Assembly (NCBI RefSeq): GCF_041321145.1
Contig: NZ_JBGGWA010000002.1
Span: 310,001 to 374,000, forward strand
Origin: Paraburkholderia sp041321145
GTDB lineage: Bacteria > Pseudomonadota > Gammaproteobacteria > Burkholderiales > Burkholderiaceae
Reading direction: 5' to 3'
Length of the DNA: 64,000 nt
Below are positions 1-8,068 of the stretch, one piece after another (position 1 is the stretch's first letter; every line of letters begins with the position of its first letter). A program made the translations under genes and the position numbers. The notes beneath the pieces are model-generated. The model searched no databases and was not told the DNA's origin. It saw only the letters and a program-made list of their open reading frames with translations.

Positions 1-273
1 CGACGACGCACCCGGCGGTCCGAAGGCCGGCAGCGGGTGGCCCTGCAGCAGACGGGCGGGACCGGCTTGCACGGCGGCGGAAATGACCGGCATCAGCTTG
101 GCGGCAAGGGTGCCGCGCCAAGCCGGCATCAGCCACAGCGCGAGTGCCAGCACGACGGCGGAACCGCCGACGATGCTGAACAGGTGATGACTCATTCGCG
201 TCCCGCGACGCAACGCACCGCGCACAACGTGCGCAATACGCTCATCGGGACGCCACGATAACCAGGCGTTCAT
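1..273 (-). CDS. N-terminal part of a membrane-anchored protein, cut by the window edge
   Basis: The frame is open from an ATG at 273 to the left edge (91 codons, no stop). A GGGAG ribosome site lies 6-10 bases ahead of the ATG. The visible protein begins MNAWLSWRPDERIAHVV, has an arginine-rich stretch, then one hydrophobic segment at about residues 32-50 (FSIVGGSAVVLALALWLMP), then an Ala/Pro-rich stretch. This is the shape of a type II membrane anchor ahead of an exported domain. From memory it resembles the start of Burkholderia membrane-anchored lytic transglycosylases, but the catalytic domain lies outside the window, so that identity is a guess. Confidence 0.55.
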   Translation of the reverse strand, partial: MNAWLSWRPDERIAHVVRGALRRGTRMSHHLFSIVGGSAVVLALALWLMPAWRGTLAAKLMPVISAAVQAGPARLLQGHPLPAFGPPGASS

Positions 274-882
274 TCAGATCTCCCATGTTGCATGATCGAC
301 GAACCCCGCCAATTGAACAGGCGGTAACACACATTCGTAGAGTCAAGACATCGCGCGCTCCGTCTGGTTAGGGCAGCAGCGACGTCGGGAAAACGGCAAA
401 TACCGTTTGTGGGGAGCCATCTTGAAAAGAGGCCCGCGCATGCCAAAAAAAAGCATGCAGGCGGAGGCTCCCACGCGAAAAACCAGCGTCAGTTGGCGCT
501 GGCGAGGACTTCAATAAGGCCGTCGGATACCGTGCAGGGGGCGGTAAACGGTGACGCGTTGCGTCTGATGGGACCGGGGGCAGTGGTAAAAAGGTTCATG
601 CCCTGCAACCAATGTGGACGGATTCTATGCAGGGTTTTATAGATCGTCAACACTATAGATAGGCAGATGTATAACTAATTGTAATAATGAACGGTGTTCA
701 GTCCGCTGAAAACCGCGCGGTGCGCGCCTCTTGAGCAATCTCAATTTCCCCTCAGGATGCGGGCCGTTTAGCCGATCTACGTGCGCCAGCCAACACAGGT
801 AAAATCGACAATCGTTTTGGCGCCGCAAAGCCCTTGCCGCGCCCTTCCTTTCCGCCGCTTGCGCGGCTCTAAACCGCACCAG
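274..882. other. 609-bp divergent intergenic region before ubiD, with one hairpin
   Basis: No convincing gene was found. It separates the leftward gene at 273 from rightward ubiD. The clearest structure is an inverted repeat at 434-464: CCGC-GCATGC, a loop of C and eight A, then GCATGC-AG-GCGG. On the minus strand it carries an internal T run, but no T tract follows either arm, so it is not a classic terminator. The stretch 640-700 is AT-rich (TATAGATCGTCAACACTATAGAT) and could hold promoters. The ORFs here lack ribosome sites and family resemblance. Confidence 0.4.
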
Positions 883-2451
883 ATGAAATACAAAGACCTG
901 CGCGATTTCGTCGGCCGTCTCGAGACGATCGGTGAACTCCGCCGTATCTCGCAAAACGTCTCGCCGATCCTGGAAATGACCGAACTGTGTGACCGCGTGC
1001 TGCGTGCCGGCGGCCCGGCTTTGTTGTTCGAGAGCCAGCAGCAGCATGCGTTTCCGGTCCTCGGCAACCTGTTCGGCACACCCCGTCGCGTCGCCCTCGG
1101 CATGGGTATCGATGCGCAACCCGGTGAAGGCGATGGCGCCGCGCTGGAGTCGTTGCGCGATGTCGGCCGCCTGCTCTCCGCATTGAAGGAACCGGAGCCG
1201 CCGAAAGGGCTCAAGGACGCCGGCAAATTGCTCTCGCTCGCGAAGGCGGTTTGGGACATGGCGCCCAAAACGGTGAGTGCGCCGCCTTGCCAGGAAATCG
1301 TCTGGGAGGGCGACGATGTCGACCTCGCCAAGCTGCCGATTCAGACCTGTTGGCCAGGCGATGCAGGCCCGCTGATTACATGGGGCCTGACCGTCACAAA
1401 AGGCCCAAATAAGAGCCGACAAAATTTAGGCATATATCGCCAGCAACTGATCGGCCGTAACAAACTGATCTTGCGCTGGCTCGCCCATCGCGGCGGCGCG
1501 CTCGATTTTCGCGAGTTCGCGCTGCAGAATCCGGGCAAGCCCTACCCGGTGGCCGTAGTGCTGGGCGCGGATCCGGCGACCATCCTCGGTGCGGTCACGC
1601 CGGTGCCCGACACGCTCTCCGAATACCAGTTCGCCGGCCTGCTGCGCGGCGGCCGCACCGAACTCGCCAGGTGCATCACGCCGGGCGTCGACGGATTGCA
1701 GGTGCCCGCGCGCGCGGAAATCGTCCTGGAAGGCTTCATCTATCCGCAGGAAGGCGCACCCGCACCGGCCCCTGCCGGTGCGCCGCCCCGTCCCGCCAAG
1801 GGTGCATCGGCCGCCTATGAGCATGCGCTGGAAGGCCCGTACGGCGACCACACCGGCTACTACAACGAGCAGGAGTGGTTCCCCGTCTTCACGGTCGAGC
1901 GCATTACGATGCGGCGCGACGCGATCTATCACTCCACGTACACCGGCAAACCGCCCGACGAACCCGCGGTGCTCGGCGTCGCGCTCAACGAAGTGTTCGT
2001 GCCGCTGTTGCAGAAGCAGTTCGCCGAGATCACCGATTTCTATCTGCCGCCCGAAGGATGCAGCTACCGTATGGCGATCGTGCAGATGAAGAAGAGCTAC
2101 CCCGGTCACGCCAAACGCGTGATGTTCGGCGTGTGGAGTTTCCTGCGGCAATTTATGTATACGAAATTCATCGTGGTGGTCGACGAGGACGTGAATATCC
2201 GCGACTGGAAGGAAGTGATCTGGGCGATCACCACACGCATCGATCCGGCGCGCGACACCGTACTGGTGGATCGCACGCCGATCGACTATCTGGATTTCGC
2301 CTCACCGGTCGCGGGTCTCGGATCGAAGATGGGACTCGACGCAACCAACAAATGGCCCGGCGAAACCGATCGCGAATGGGGCCGCCCGATCGAGATGGAC
2401 AGTGCGGTCAAACAGCGCATCGACACCTTGTGGAATGAATTGGGACTGTAA
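883..2451 (+). CDS. ubiD: UbiD: 4-hydroxy-3-polyprenylbenzoate decarboxylase
   Basis: Prenyl-FMN-dependent decarboxylase that removes the carboxyl group of 4-hydroxy-3-octaprenylbenzoate in ubiquinone synthesis; it relies on the flavin prenyltransferase UbiX, not seen here. The protein is 522 residues, against 497 in E. coli, and contains the family core RQNLGIYRQQLIG at about 179-191 and the late motif region DRTPIDYLDFASPVAGLGSKMG. The start at 883 (MKYKDLRDFV) was preferred over the upstream in-frame ATG because homologues begin there. Two oddities: an Ala/Pro-rich insertion at about residues 292-311 (APAPAPAGAPPRPAKGASAA), and a run of A/T-ending codons at 1396-1440 over the most conserved motif. 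It is followed by an independent transporter gene. Confidence 0.95.
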   Translation: MKYKDLRDFVGRLETIGELRRISQNVSPILEMTELCDRVLRAGGPALLFESQQQHAFPVLGNLFGTPRRVALGMGIDAQPGEGDGAALESLRDVGRLLSALKEPEPPKGLKDAGKLLSLAKAVWDMAPKTVSAPPCQEIVWEGDDVDLAKLPIQTCWPGDAGPLITWGLTVTKGPNKSRQNLGIYRQQLIGRNKLILRWLAHRGGALDFREFALQNPGKPYPVAVVLGADPATILGAVTPVPDTLSEYQFAGLLRGGRTELARCITPGVDGLQVPARAEIVLEGFIYPQEGAPAPAPAGAPPRPAKGASAAYEHALEGPYGDHTGYYNEQEWFPVFTVERITMRRDAIYHSTYTGKPPDEPAVLGVALNEVFVPLLQKQFAEITDFYLPPEGCSYRMAIVQMKKSYPGHAKRVMFGVWSFLRQFMYTKFIVVVDEDVNIRDWKEVIWAITTRIDPARDTVLVDRTPIDYLDFASPVAGLGSKMGLDATNKWPGETDREWGRPIEMDSAVKQRIDTLWNELGL

Positions 2452-2577
2452 AAAACAGACCTCGAATCACCCCATTGAATTGCCGGATTCTGTCGGAATC
2501 GAAGCGATCCGTTCGCCAGCCGGATCGCTCGCGCACGAACAAGTCTGAATAACAAAGCTGATGGAGCCGTTGCGCGG

Positions 2578-3255
2578 ATGCATGCCTTTTCAATGATGTC
2601 GGATGGATTTTTTCTGTCGTTGTCCTTGTGTCTGGACATCGGCCTCGTCAACGTCGCGATGATTTCGCTGACGCTGTCGCACGGCTTCAAACCGGGCTTC
2701 TGGTTGGGCCTCGGCTCCTGTATCGGCGATCTGATTTACGCGGCGCTCGCGCTCGCGGGCATGGCCGCGCTGCTGCAGTTCGAATCGGTGCGCTGGGTGG
2801 TATGGATCGGCGGCGCGGCGATTCTGCTCTTTCTCACCTGGAAGATGGCGCGTGAAGCGATATTCCCTGCGTCGGCCCCTGCGGTTGCCGGCGAGGCCAA
2901 TGCCAATGCGCCGCATCTGTCGGCGTGGCGCGGCTTTCTGCGCGGCGTGTTGCTGGCGGTGTCGTCGCCTTCGGCAATTCTGTGGTTCGCGGCCGTCGGC
3001 GGCGCGCTGATCGCGAAAGCCGGCGCCACCAGCGTGACGACTGCGCCGGTGTTCCTTGGTGGCTTCTTCCTCGGAGGCTTGTGCTGGACGATCTTTATCT
3101 GCGGACTCGGCAGCCATGGACGCAAACGCGCCGGCACCGGGTTGCTGCGCGCGTGCCACGTGTTGTCGGCGCTGCTGTTCGCGTACTTCTCGTATAGCGT
3201 GATCGTCAATGGGTATCGCGATCTGATCGTGCAAACCGCGCAGGTGGCAAGCTAG
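2578..3255 (+). CDS. LysE/RhtB-family amino-acid exporter
   Basis: A 225-residue inner-membrane protein with about six hydrophobic segments. The N-terminal block (LSLCLDIGLVNVAMISLTLSHGFKPGFWLGLGSCIGDLIYAALALAG) has the LysE/RhtB pattern of a polar helix break and a conserved G-x3-G-D. This family exports amino acids such as lysine, threonine or homoserine; the substrate cannot be told from sequence. The start could also be the internal ATG seven codons in (MSDGFF). It lies 126 bp after ubiD and ends directly at a terminator hairpin. Confidence 0.85.
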   Translation: MHAFSMMSDGFFLSLSLCLDIGLVNVAMISLTLSHGFKPGFWLGLGSCIGDLIYAALALAGMAALLQFESVRWVVWIGGAAILLFLTWKMAREAIFPASAPAVAGEANANAPHLSAWRGFLRGVLLAVSSPSAILWFAAVGGALIAKAGATSVTTAPVFLGGFFLGGLCWTIFICGLGSHGRKRAGTGLLRACHVLSALLFAYFSYSVIVNGYRDLIVQTAQVAS

Positions 3256-3286
3256 AAAAAACGGCTCGCGCTGGCGAGCCGTTTTT
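3256..3286 (+). terminator. Rho-independent terminator after the LysE-family gene
   Basis: AAAACGGCTCGC and GCGAGCCGTTTTT flank a short CTG-type loop directly after the TAG stop. The A-rich left side and T-rich right side could serve both strands, so it may also stop transcripts of the convergent threonine dehydratase-like gene. Confidence 0.85.
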
Positions 3287-3330
3287 CATCAACTTCAACG
3301 TGTACAGCACGGCGTAAAACTAAAAGCCTC

Positions 3331-4296
3331 TCAGGCGAGAAACTGCGCGAGCTTCGCCAGATCGACGTTGCCGCCGCTCACCACCACGCCCACGCGCTTG
3401 CCCTTCACCGGCACGATGCCGTTGAGCACGGCGGCCGCGGCGAGGCAGCCGGTCGGCTCGACCACGATCTTCATGCGCTGCGCAAAAAAACGCATCGTCT
3501 CGATCAACTGCTCGTCGCTGACCGTTTCAATTTGGGCGACCCGCTTCCGGATGATGGCGAACGTGTAGTCGCCGAGATGCGTGGAGGCGGCGCCATCGGC
3601 AATCGTGCGCGGCGCGTCGATATGCACGATCTCGCCGCGCGCAAGCGATTGCTGGCCGTCGTTGCCTGCTTCAGGCTCGACGCCGATCACCGTGCACGCA
3701 GGGCTCAACGAGGCCGCTGATAGCGCGCTGCCGCCGATCAGTCCACCACCACCGAGACAAACGAACAGCATGTCGAGCGGACCGGTTTCTTCGATCAACT
3801 CCTTGACCGCCGTGCCCTGCCCCGCGATCACGTGCGGATGGTCGTAAGGCGGAATCAGCGTCATGCCACGCTCGTTAGCGAGACGCCGGCCGATCTCTTC
3901 GCGATTCTCCGTGTAGCGGTCGTAACTGATCACTTCGCCGCCATAGCCCTTGGTTGCAGCCACTTTGGCCGCGGGCGCGTCGTGCGGCATGATGATCGTC
4001 GCCCGGATGCCGGCAAGGCGCGCCGACAACGCGATCGCTTGCGCATGATTGCCCGACGAGTACGTCAACACACCCGCTTTGCGTTGCTCTGCATCGAAAT
4101 GCGAAATCGCGTTGTAGGCGCCGCGAAACTTGAAGGCGCCCATGCGCTGAAAATTTTCGCACTTGAAGAACACCGACGCGCCCGTGCGCTCGTTGAACGT
4201 GCTCGAGGTCAGAACGGGGGTACGGTGAGCAACGCCTTCAAGGCGCGCTGCGGCGTCGAGTACGTCGTCGAAAGTGGGAGCGGGAAGCGCTTGCAT
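3331..4296 (-). CDS. Threonine/serine dehydratase-family PLP enzyme
   Basis: A 321-residue fold-type II PLP enzyme. The lysine motif is KFRGAYNAI within FQRMGAFKFRGAYN, the substrate-binding loop is SSGNHAQAIA, and the glycine-rich phosphate loop is CLGGGGLIGG. It lacks the C-terminal ACT regulatory domain of biosynthetic IlvA, so it is the short catabolic type: threonine ammonia-lyase, serine racemase or threo-3-hydroxyaspartate dehydratase. It would release ammonia and a 2-oxo acid from a hydroxyamino acid in the cytoplasm. The start at 4296 (MQALPAPTFDD) was chosen because a GGAGAG site precedes it; the longer frame adds 35 residues of unlikely sequence. Confidence 0.85.
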   Translation of the reverse strand: MQALPAPTFDDVLDAAARLEGVAHRTPVLTSSTFNERTGASVFFKCENFQRMGAFKFRGAYNAISHFDAEQRKAGVLTYSSGNHAQAIALSARLAGIRATIIMPHDAPAAKVAATKGYGGEVISYDRYTENREEIGRRLANERGMTLIPPYDHPHVIAGQGTAVKELIEETGPLDMLFVCLGGGGLIGGSALSAASLSPACTVIGVEPEAGNDGQQSLARGEIVHIDAPRTIADGAASTHLGDYTFAIIRKRVAQIETVSDEQLIETMRFFAQRMKIVVEPTGCLAAAAVLNGIVPVKGKRVGVVVSGGNVDLAKLAQFLA

Positions 4297-4380
4297 CGGC
4301 GAAACTCTCCAGAGCGGTGGCGAAACAACCATTCTCCCAGCTTCGACGGTCCTTGGGTATGCCAGCAGTAGAAATGGAAA

Positions 4381-4416
4381 CGGCGTAACCCCGGCGATCA
4401 AGCCGGCGTTACGCCG
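4381..4416 (-). terminator. Hairpin between the dehydratase-family gene and the PXPV gene
   Basis: CGGCGTAAC-CCCGGC, a loop GATCAA, then GCCGGC-GTTACGCCG form a stem of about 14 bp just past the stop of the leftward gene ending at 4448. The sequence beyond it on the minus strand is only moderately T-rich (GTTTCC), so termination may be partial. Confidence 0.6.
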
Positions 4417-4447
4417 TCAACCAATCCTTGTGCTCTCTTTGCTGCGA

Positions 4448-4792
4448 TTAGCGGCGATAGTAGCCGTGGCCGTAATAACCGCGGTCGCGGTCGTGGTCGT
4501 AGCCGCGGTAATAGCCGTGGTGATAATAAGGACGGCCATAACCACCGTAGTACCCACCCACCACGACGGGCGGCGGCGCATAAACGACAGGTGGCGCGTA
4601 CATCACGGGCGGAGGCGCGTATACCACGGGCGGCGGCGGTGCGTAGTACACCGGCGGCGGGGCGGCATAGACCGGATACGCCGGGGCGAACGGAACGCCG
4701 ATACCGATACCAACGGAAACATGCGCTTCTGCAGCAGTAGCGAACCCCACGCCGAGTGCAGCGGCGACGACAAACGGAACGATCTTTTTCAC
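4448..4792 (-). CDS. Secreted PXPV-repeat protein
   Basis: A 114-residue protein with a signal peptide (KKIVPFVVAAALGVGFATAAEA) followed by a low-complexity Tyr/Pro/Val/Gly tail. The tail repeats YAPPPVV-like units and ends in a Gly/Tyr/His/Arg-rich segment (RGYYGHGYYRR). This matches the PXPV repeat family common in beta-proteobacteria, whose function is unknown; an envelope location is inferred from the signal peptide. The start is a GTG at 4792, with AGGAG nine bases upstream. A perfect 24-bp palindrome lies 42 bp before the start, in the presumed 5' untranslated region. Confidence 0.75.
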   Translation of the reverse strand: MKKIVPFVVAAALGVGFATAAEAHVSVGIGIGVPFAPAYPVYAAPPPVYYAPPPPVVYAPPPVMYAPPVVYAPPPVVVGGYYGGYGRPYYHHGYYRGYDHDRDRGYYGHGYYRR

Positions 4793-4833
4793 TTTATATT
4801 CTCCTGGCGCGGCCCACTGAGGTCGCCAACTTC

Positions 4834-4857
4834 GCATGCCTTGCATGCAAGGCATGC
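4834..4857. promoter_or_regulatory. 24-bp perfect palindrome upstream of the PXPV gene
   Basis: The half-site GCATGCCTTGCA is followed directly by its exact reverse complement. It lies between the AT-rich probable promoter (TTATAT at about 4860-4867, minus strand) and the GTG start. It could be a protein operator, or in RNA a 10-bp hairpin with a four-base loop. There is no T tract, so it is not a simple terminator. Confidence 0.6.
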
Positions 4858-5107
4858 TCTGATATAAGGGTATCGAAAAAGACCGCGCCTATTTGTTCGC
4901 ATTTGTTGCAAATTGCAATTGGCGGCAATGGAGTGGGATTTGCGTCGGTGCAGCGCACCGTTGGCAAGCTGCGTAGCGAGCTGAGAACTAAGGGTTTGCG
5001 CGCCGTTGAGCACGCGTGGATCAGTCGATCTGGGAGCCTTGCGGCGTGGCGCGCGGACTTGTCAGTAATCTTTGATTACAAATTAGCTTCAATCCTGACG
5101 GCACACA
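4858..5107. other. Intergenic region upstream of the PXPV gene
   Basis: No gene is supported here. It is unusually AT-rich for this genome around 4858-4935, including the repeated words TTGCAAATTGCAATTGG, and probably contains the promoter of the PXPV gene on the minus strand. No clean -35/-10 pair could be assigned. Confidence 0.35.
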
Positions 5108-5140
5108 TAAAAAATGCCCGGCGTAACCACGCCGGGCATC
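5108..5140 (-). terminator. Terminator after the 53-residue protein gene
   Basis: On the minus strand ATGCCCGGCGTG, a TTA-type loop and CACGCCGGGCAT precede a run of six T (A tract at 5108-5114 on the plus strand). It lies 24 bp past the stop at 5164. Confidence 0.85.
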
Positions 5141-5163
5141 TCTTAACTCGAGCAGACGATATT

Positions 5164-5325
5164 TCAGCCTACCTTCACATAGGCGAATTCTCTGGAGACG
5201 TTAGGTGGAACGTATGCGCCGCTGATCCGCACGCGCGGAGTCAAGCGCTTCTTCTGATCCCACCAGCGACGGCGCTGCGAATGCGTCAAGAACCGCAAGT
5301 GCTTTCGGTAAGAAAAAATATTCAT
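5164..5325 (-). CDS. Small basic protein of 53 residues, function unknown
   Basis: The ORF runs from ATG 5325 with a strong GGGAGGT ribosome site seven bases ahead, and is followed at once by a clean intrinsic terminator. It therefore has both ends of a real single gene. The protein (MNIFSYRKHLRFLTHSQRRR...) is rich in Arg/Lys and aromatics, with WWDQKKR in the middle and no signal peptide or membrane segment. It could bind nucleic acid or membranes, but no family was recognised. Confidence 0.6.
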   Translation of the reverse strand: MNIFSYRKHLRFLTHSQRRRWWDQKKRLTPRVRISGAYVPPNVSREFAYVKVG

Positions 5326-5569
5326 CGAGACCTCCCGAATTTGACTGCGAGACGAAAAACCCAGAACAGCAACTGCCAAACCGGCTCATGAAGAAATTTT
5401 GAGCACTTTTCGGACCCGCGGGGCGCGCGCCGCCGAATGACCGACCGGACGCGTTATATCGCGCGCGAACTGTTCAGAGGAATGCCGGCGCCGGGCCACG
5501 CCACGGGCGGCCGGATGCGCGATACTTCTGCTTTCCCGTTCAAATCTCTCGTCTGTGGAGCAGGCACCC

Positions 5570-6505
5570 ATGTCCCAGCCCTCTTTGCCGCGCCTCGGCT
5601 TCATTGGTGCGGGTCGGCTTGCGCGCTGTCTCGCGCTGAGCTTTTCACGCGCCGGCTATCCGGTCACGGCGGTAGCGAGCCGCACGGCGGCCTCGGCTAG
5701 CCGTCTCGCCAGTCAAATCGAACATTGCGCGGCATGCGACGATTCACAACAAGTCGTCGACGCCGCCGATATCGTCTTTTTAGCCGTTCCTGACGACAGC
5801 ATCAGTACGACAGCGCACACACTGCGGTTCACGCCGAACGCGGCCAGCCGACACGCCAAGGCGCTCGTGCATTGCAGCGGCGCCTCGCCGGTCGAATTGC
5901 TGGCCCCGGCGCGCGCCCAGGGCGCCTCGATCGGCGGCTTTCACCCACTGTACCTGTTTAGCGGCGATCCCACCGACGTCGAACGGATCGCCGGTTGCTC
6001 GGTGACGATCGAGGCCGACGGCACGCTCAAGGACACGCTGACGGCGCTCACCGTCGCCTTGCGCTGCCATCCGCTGTCGATTCCAGCCGGCGGCCGCATG
6101 CTCTATCACGCCGCCGCGCACTATGCCGCCAGCTTCGCGCTGTGCAGCCTCGCGGAATGCGTCGCACTGTGGCGCACGCTGGGCTTTGCCGAAGACGACG
6201 CGCTGCGCGCGCTGCTGCCGATGCTCTCCGGCACCATCGAAACCGCTCGGGATAAAGGTCTGCCCAACGCGCTCGCGGGTCCGGTGTCGCGCGGCGATAC
6301 GGGCGTCGTGGAGAAGCAATTGGCGCTGCTGGAAGGGCTCGGCGGCGACCATGCCGCGTTGTACGGCTTGCTGACGCGTCGCGCAGTCGAGTTGGCCGAA
6401 CGCCGCGCCAAACCGCCCGCGGCGATCGAGGCGATCGCCGAGGCCGTCGAAGAATCGCTCAACCGGTCGCTGAATCAGGCCGCGGGAGGTTCAAGCGTCA
6501 AGTAA
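5570..6505 (+). CDS. Rossmann-fold dehydrogenase-like protein with DUF2520 domain
   Basis: A 311-residue protein. The N-terminal NAD(P)-binding domain starts LGFIGAGRLARCLALSFSRAGYPV (GxGxxA/G loop), like pyrroline-5-carboxylate reductase or 6-phosphogluconate dehydrogenases. The C-terminal all-helical half has the DUF2520 hallmarks FHPLYLF and AAHYAASF. The substrate is unknown. ATG 5570 was chosen over an in-frame GTG at 5555 because GGAGCAGG sits at the right spacing. EthD and YggT genes follow in the same direction and may be co-transcribed. Confidence 0.85.
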   Translation: MSQPSLPRLGFIGAGRLARCLALSFSRAGYPVTAVASRTAASASRLASQIEHCAACDDSQQVVDAADIVFLAVPDDSISTTAHTLRFTPNAASRHAKALVHCSGASPVELLAPARAQGASIGGFHPLYLFSGDPTDVERIAGCSVTIEADGTLKDTLTALTVALRCHPLSIPAGGRMLYHAAAHYAASFALCSLAECVALWRTLGFAEDDALRALLPMLSGTIETARDKGLPNALAGPVSRGDTGVVEKQLALLEGLGGDHAALYGLLTRRAVELAERRAKPPAAIEAIAEAVEESLNRSLNQAAGGSSVK

Positions 6506-6582
6506 GGCGTGATAATGTGACGTCCGGCGCCGCGCGCAATCCGCCAGCGCCGCGCTTCGAGACCAACAGACGAGAACGCACA

Positions 6583-6903
6583 ATGATCAAGGTCAGCATC
6601 CTCTATCCGTATCGGGAAAACGGTCACTTCGACGTGGACTATTACTGTGTCACGCACATGCCGCTTGCGGCGAAGCTGTTCGAGCCGTCGCTAAAAGGCT
6701 GGTCGGTGGACGTCGGCATCAACGCCGGGCCGCCGGGAACGCCGCCGCCATACGTCGCCGCAGGGCACTTCCTGTTCGATAGCGCAGACGACTTCTACAA
6801 GGTCTTCAAGCCGGCCTCGGAGCGGTTAATTGCCGACATCCCCAATTACACCGATGGTGGCAATGGCACGATTCTGATCAGCGAGATCAAGATTTCTCTG
6901 TGA
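6583..6903 (+). CDS. EthD-family small protein
   Basis: A 106-residue dimeric alpha-beta barrel protein of the EthD family, with the typical N-terminus IKVSILYPYRENGHFDVDYYCVTHMPLAAKLF (strand, then the YY..HMP motif). Some members assist ring-cleavage or ether-degrading enzymes, but stand-alone copies like this are generally of unknown role. The start at 6583 gives the standard family length; an upstream in-frame start at 6517 would add 22 unrelated residues. It lies 77 bp after the DUF2520 gene. Confidence 0.8.
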   Translation: MIKVSILYPYRENGHFDVDYYCVTHMPLAAKLFEPSLKGWSVDVGINAGPPGTPPPYVAAGHFLFDSADDFYKVFKPASERLIADIPNYTDGGNGTILISEIKISL

Positions 6904-7121
6904 GATCCGTGGTCGAGGGCGGCTCGGTAATATGCAGGTCGCCGTGGCGCCTTGCTTGAAGGTCGGGAAATTGTTCCACCGCGCCACTACTTGCGGCACG
7001 TGACGCGCCCGCCCTCCGGAACGGCGCAGACAATCAAAACGAACCCGCCGGCGCACCGATCGGTTAGCGCCGGCACCCCGTGGCCGATCGACGGCCGCCA
7101 TCAGAAGGATAAGGACACGAG

Positions 7122-7685
7122 ATGTTTGGCGATATCGCCCGTTTTCTACTCAATACCGTCTTTACGTTGTTCGGCGCCGCATTGCTGCTGCGCGCATGGC
7201 TGCAGGTCGTGCGCATGCCGCCGTACAACCCTGTCACGAACGCCGTGCTGCAAGCCACCAACTGGATCGTGCTGCCTTTGCGGCACATCCTGCACAGCAC
7301 GCGCAACATCGACTGGGCGAGCCTTGCCGCGGCTCTGCTCGCCGCGATCGTTTACGTGGTGCTCATGGTGGTGCTCACGGGCGCCGATCCGCTCACGCTC
7401 GTCCCTACCCTGCTGATCGTCGCCGTGCTGACCCTCATCAAGTGGGCGCTGAATCTGATCATCTGGTTGACGATCCTGATGGCGCTGCTGTCATGGCTCA
7501 ATCCGCGCTCGCCGGCCATGCCGATCCTGTACCAGCTGACCGCGCCGTTTTTGAATCCGCTGCGCCGCGTGGTGCCGCAACTCGGCGGCATCGACCTCTC
7601 GCCGATTCTGCTCTTCGTGATCGTTCAGGTGCTGCTGATGGTGGTGACGCGTGCGGCCGTTCAGTTGACCTACTTCGTGATCTGA
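7122..7685 (+). CDS. YggT-family membrane protein
   Basis: A 187-residue integral membrane protein with two YggT repeats, each a pair of transmembrane helices around a short amphipathic linker. The motifs are RMPPYNPVTNAVLQATNWIVLPLRHI in the first and LTAPFLNPLRRVVPQLGGIDLSPILLFVIVQ in the second. The family is linked to osmotic or envelope functions and, in other bacteria, to septum or pigment assembly; no specific activity is assigned. ATG 7122 has AAGGATAAGGA upstream. It precedes the tRNA-Gly gene. Confidence 0.88.
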   Translation: MFGDIARFLLNTVFTLFGAALLLRAWLQVVRMPPYNPVTNAVLQATNWIVLPLRHILHSTRNIDWASLAAALLAAIVYVVLMVVLTGADPLTLVPTLLIVAVLTLIKWALNLIIWLTILMALLSWLNPRSPAMPILYQLTAPFLNPLRRVVPQLGGIDLSPILLFVIVQVLLMVVTRAAVQLTYFVI

Positions 7686-7730
7686 ACGGGGCGCCGTGTG
7701 CCGTGTGGGCATGGGTGGCCTTAGCGCGAT

Positions 7731-7760
7731 TTGCGCTAACCACCCGTTCCCGAGTAGAAT
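7731..7760 (+). promoter_or_regulatory. Sigma-70 promoter of tRNA-Gly
   Basis: -35 TTGCGC (7731-7736), 18-bp spacer, -10 TAGAAT (7755-7760). This places the start of transcription about 5 bases before the mature tRNA. Confidence 0.65.
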
Positions 7761-7770
7761 CGGGCGCTCT

Positions 7771-7844
7771 GCGGGCGTCGTATAATGGTAATACCCTAGC
7801 TTCCCAAGCTAGAGCCGTGGGTTCGATTCCCATCGCCCGCTCCA
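7771..7844 (+). tRNA. tRNA-Gly(CCC)
   Basis: Full cloverleaf: acceptor GCGGGCG/CGCCCGC, D-arm with AATGGTAATAC, anticodon stem CTAGC/GCTAG around TTCCCAA (anticodon CCC at 7803-7805), T-arm GTGGG-TTCGATT-CCCAT, and an encoded CCA end. It reads GGG codons. A terminator follows about 65 bp downstream. Confidence 0.97.
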
Positions 7845-7909
7845 GATACTTTCCAGCCAGCCTGGCCATTAGCCACGCTGGCCGAGCCTTCAGCAGAATC
7901 CAGCACGAG

Positions 7910-7935
7910 CCGCCTCCATGAAGGCGGCTTTTTTG
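7910..7935 (+). terminator. Terminator of the tRNA-Gly transcript
   Basis: GCCGCCT, loop CCATG-type, AGGCGGC, then six T. It ends the tRNA unit ahead of trmB. Confidence 0.85.
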
Positions 7936-8068
7936 TAGTGGCAGCGGCCCGGCGCAGCGATTCGCGGGGTTCGTGCGTGCGAGCCGCAACATGTCGCGCG
8001 AGCGCAGACGGCGCCTTGCAGCATGTCACACTAGCCGCGAAGCCCTCACCCTTGTAGCAGCATCGACA

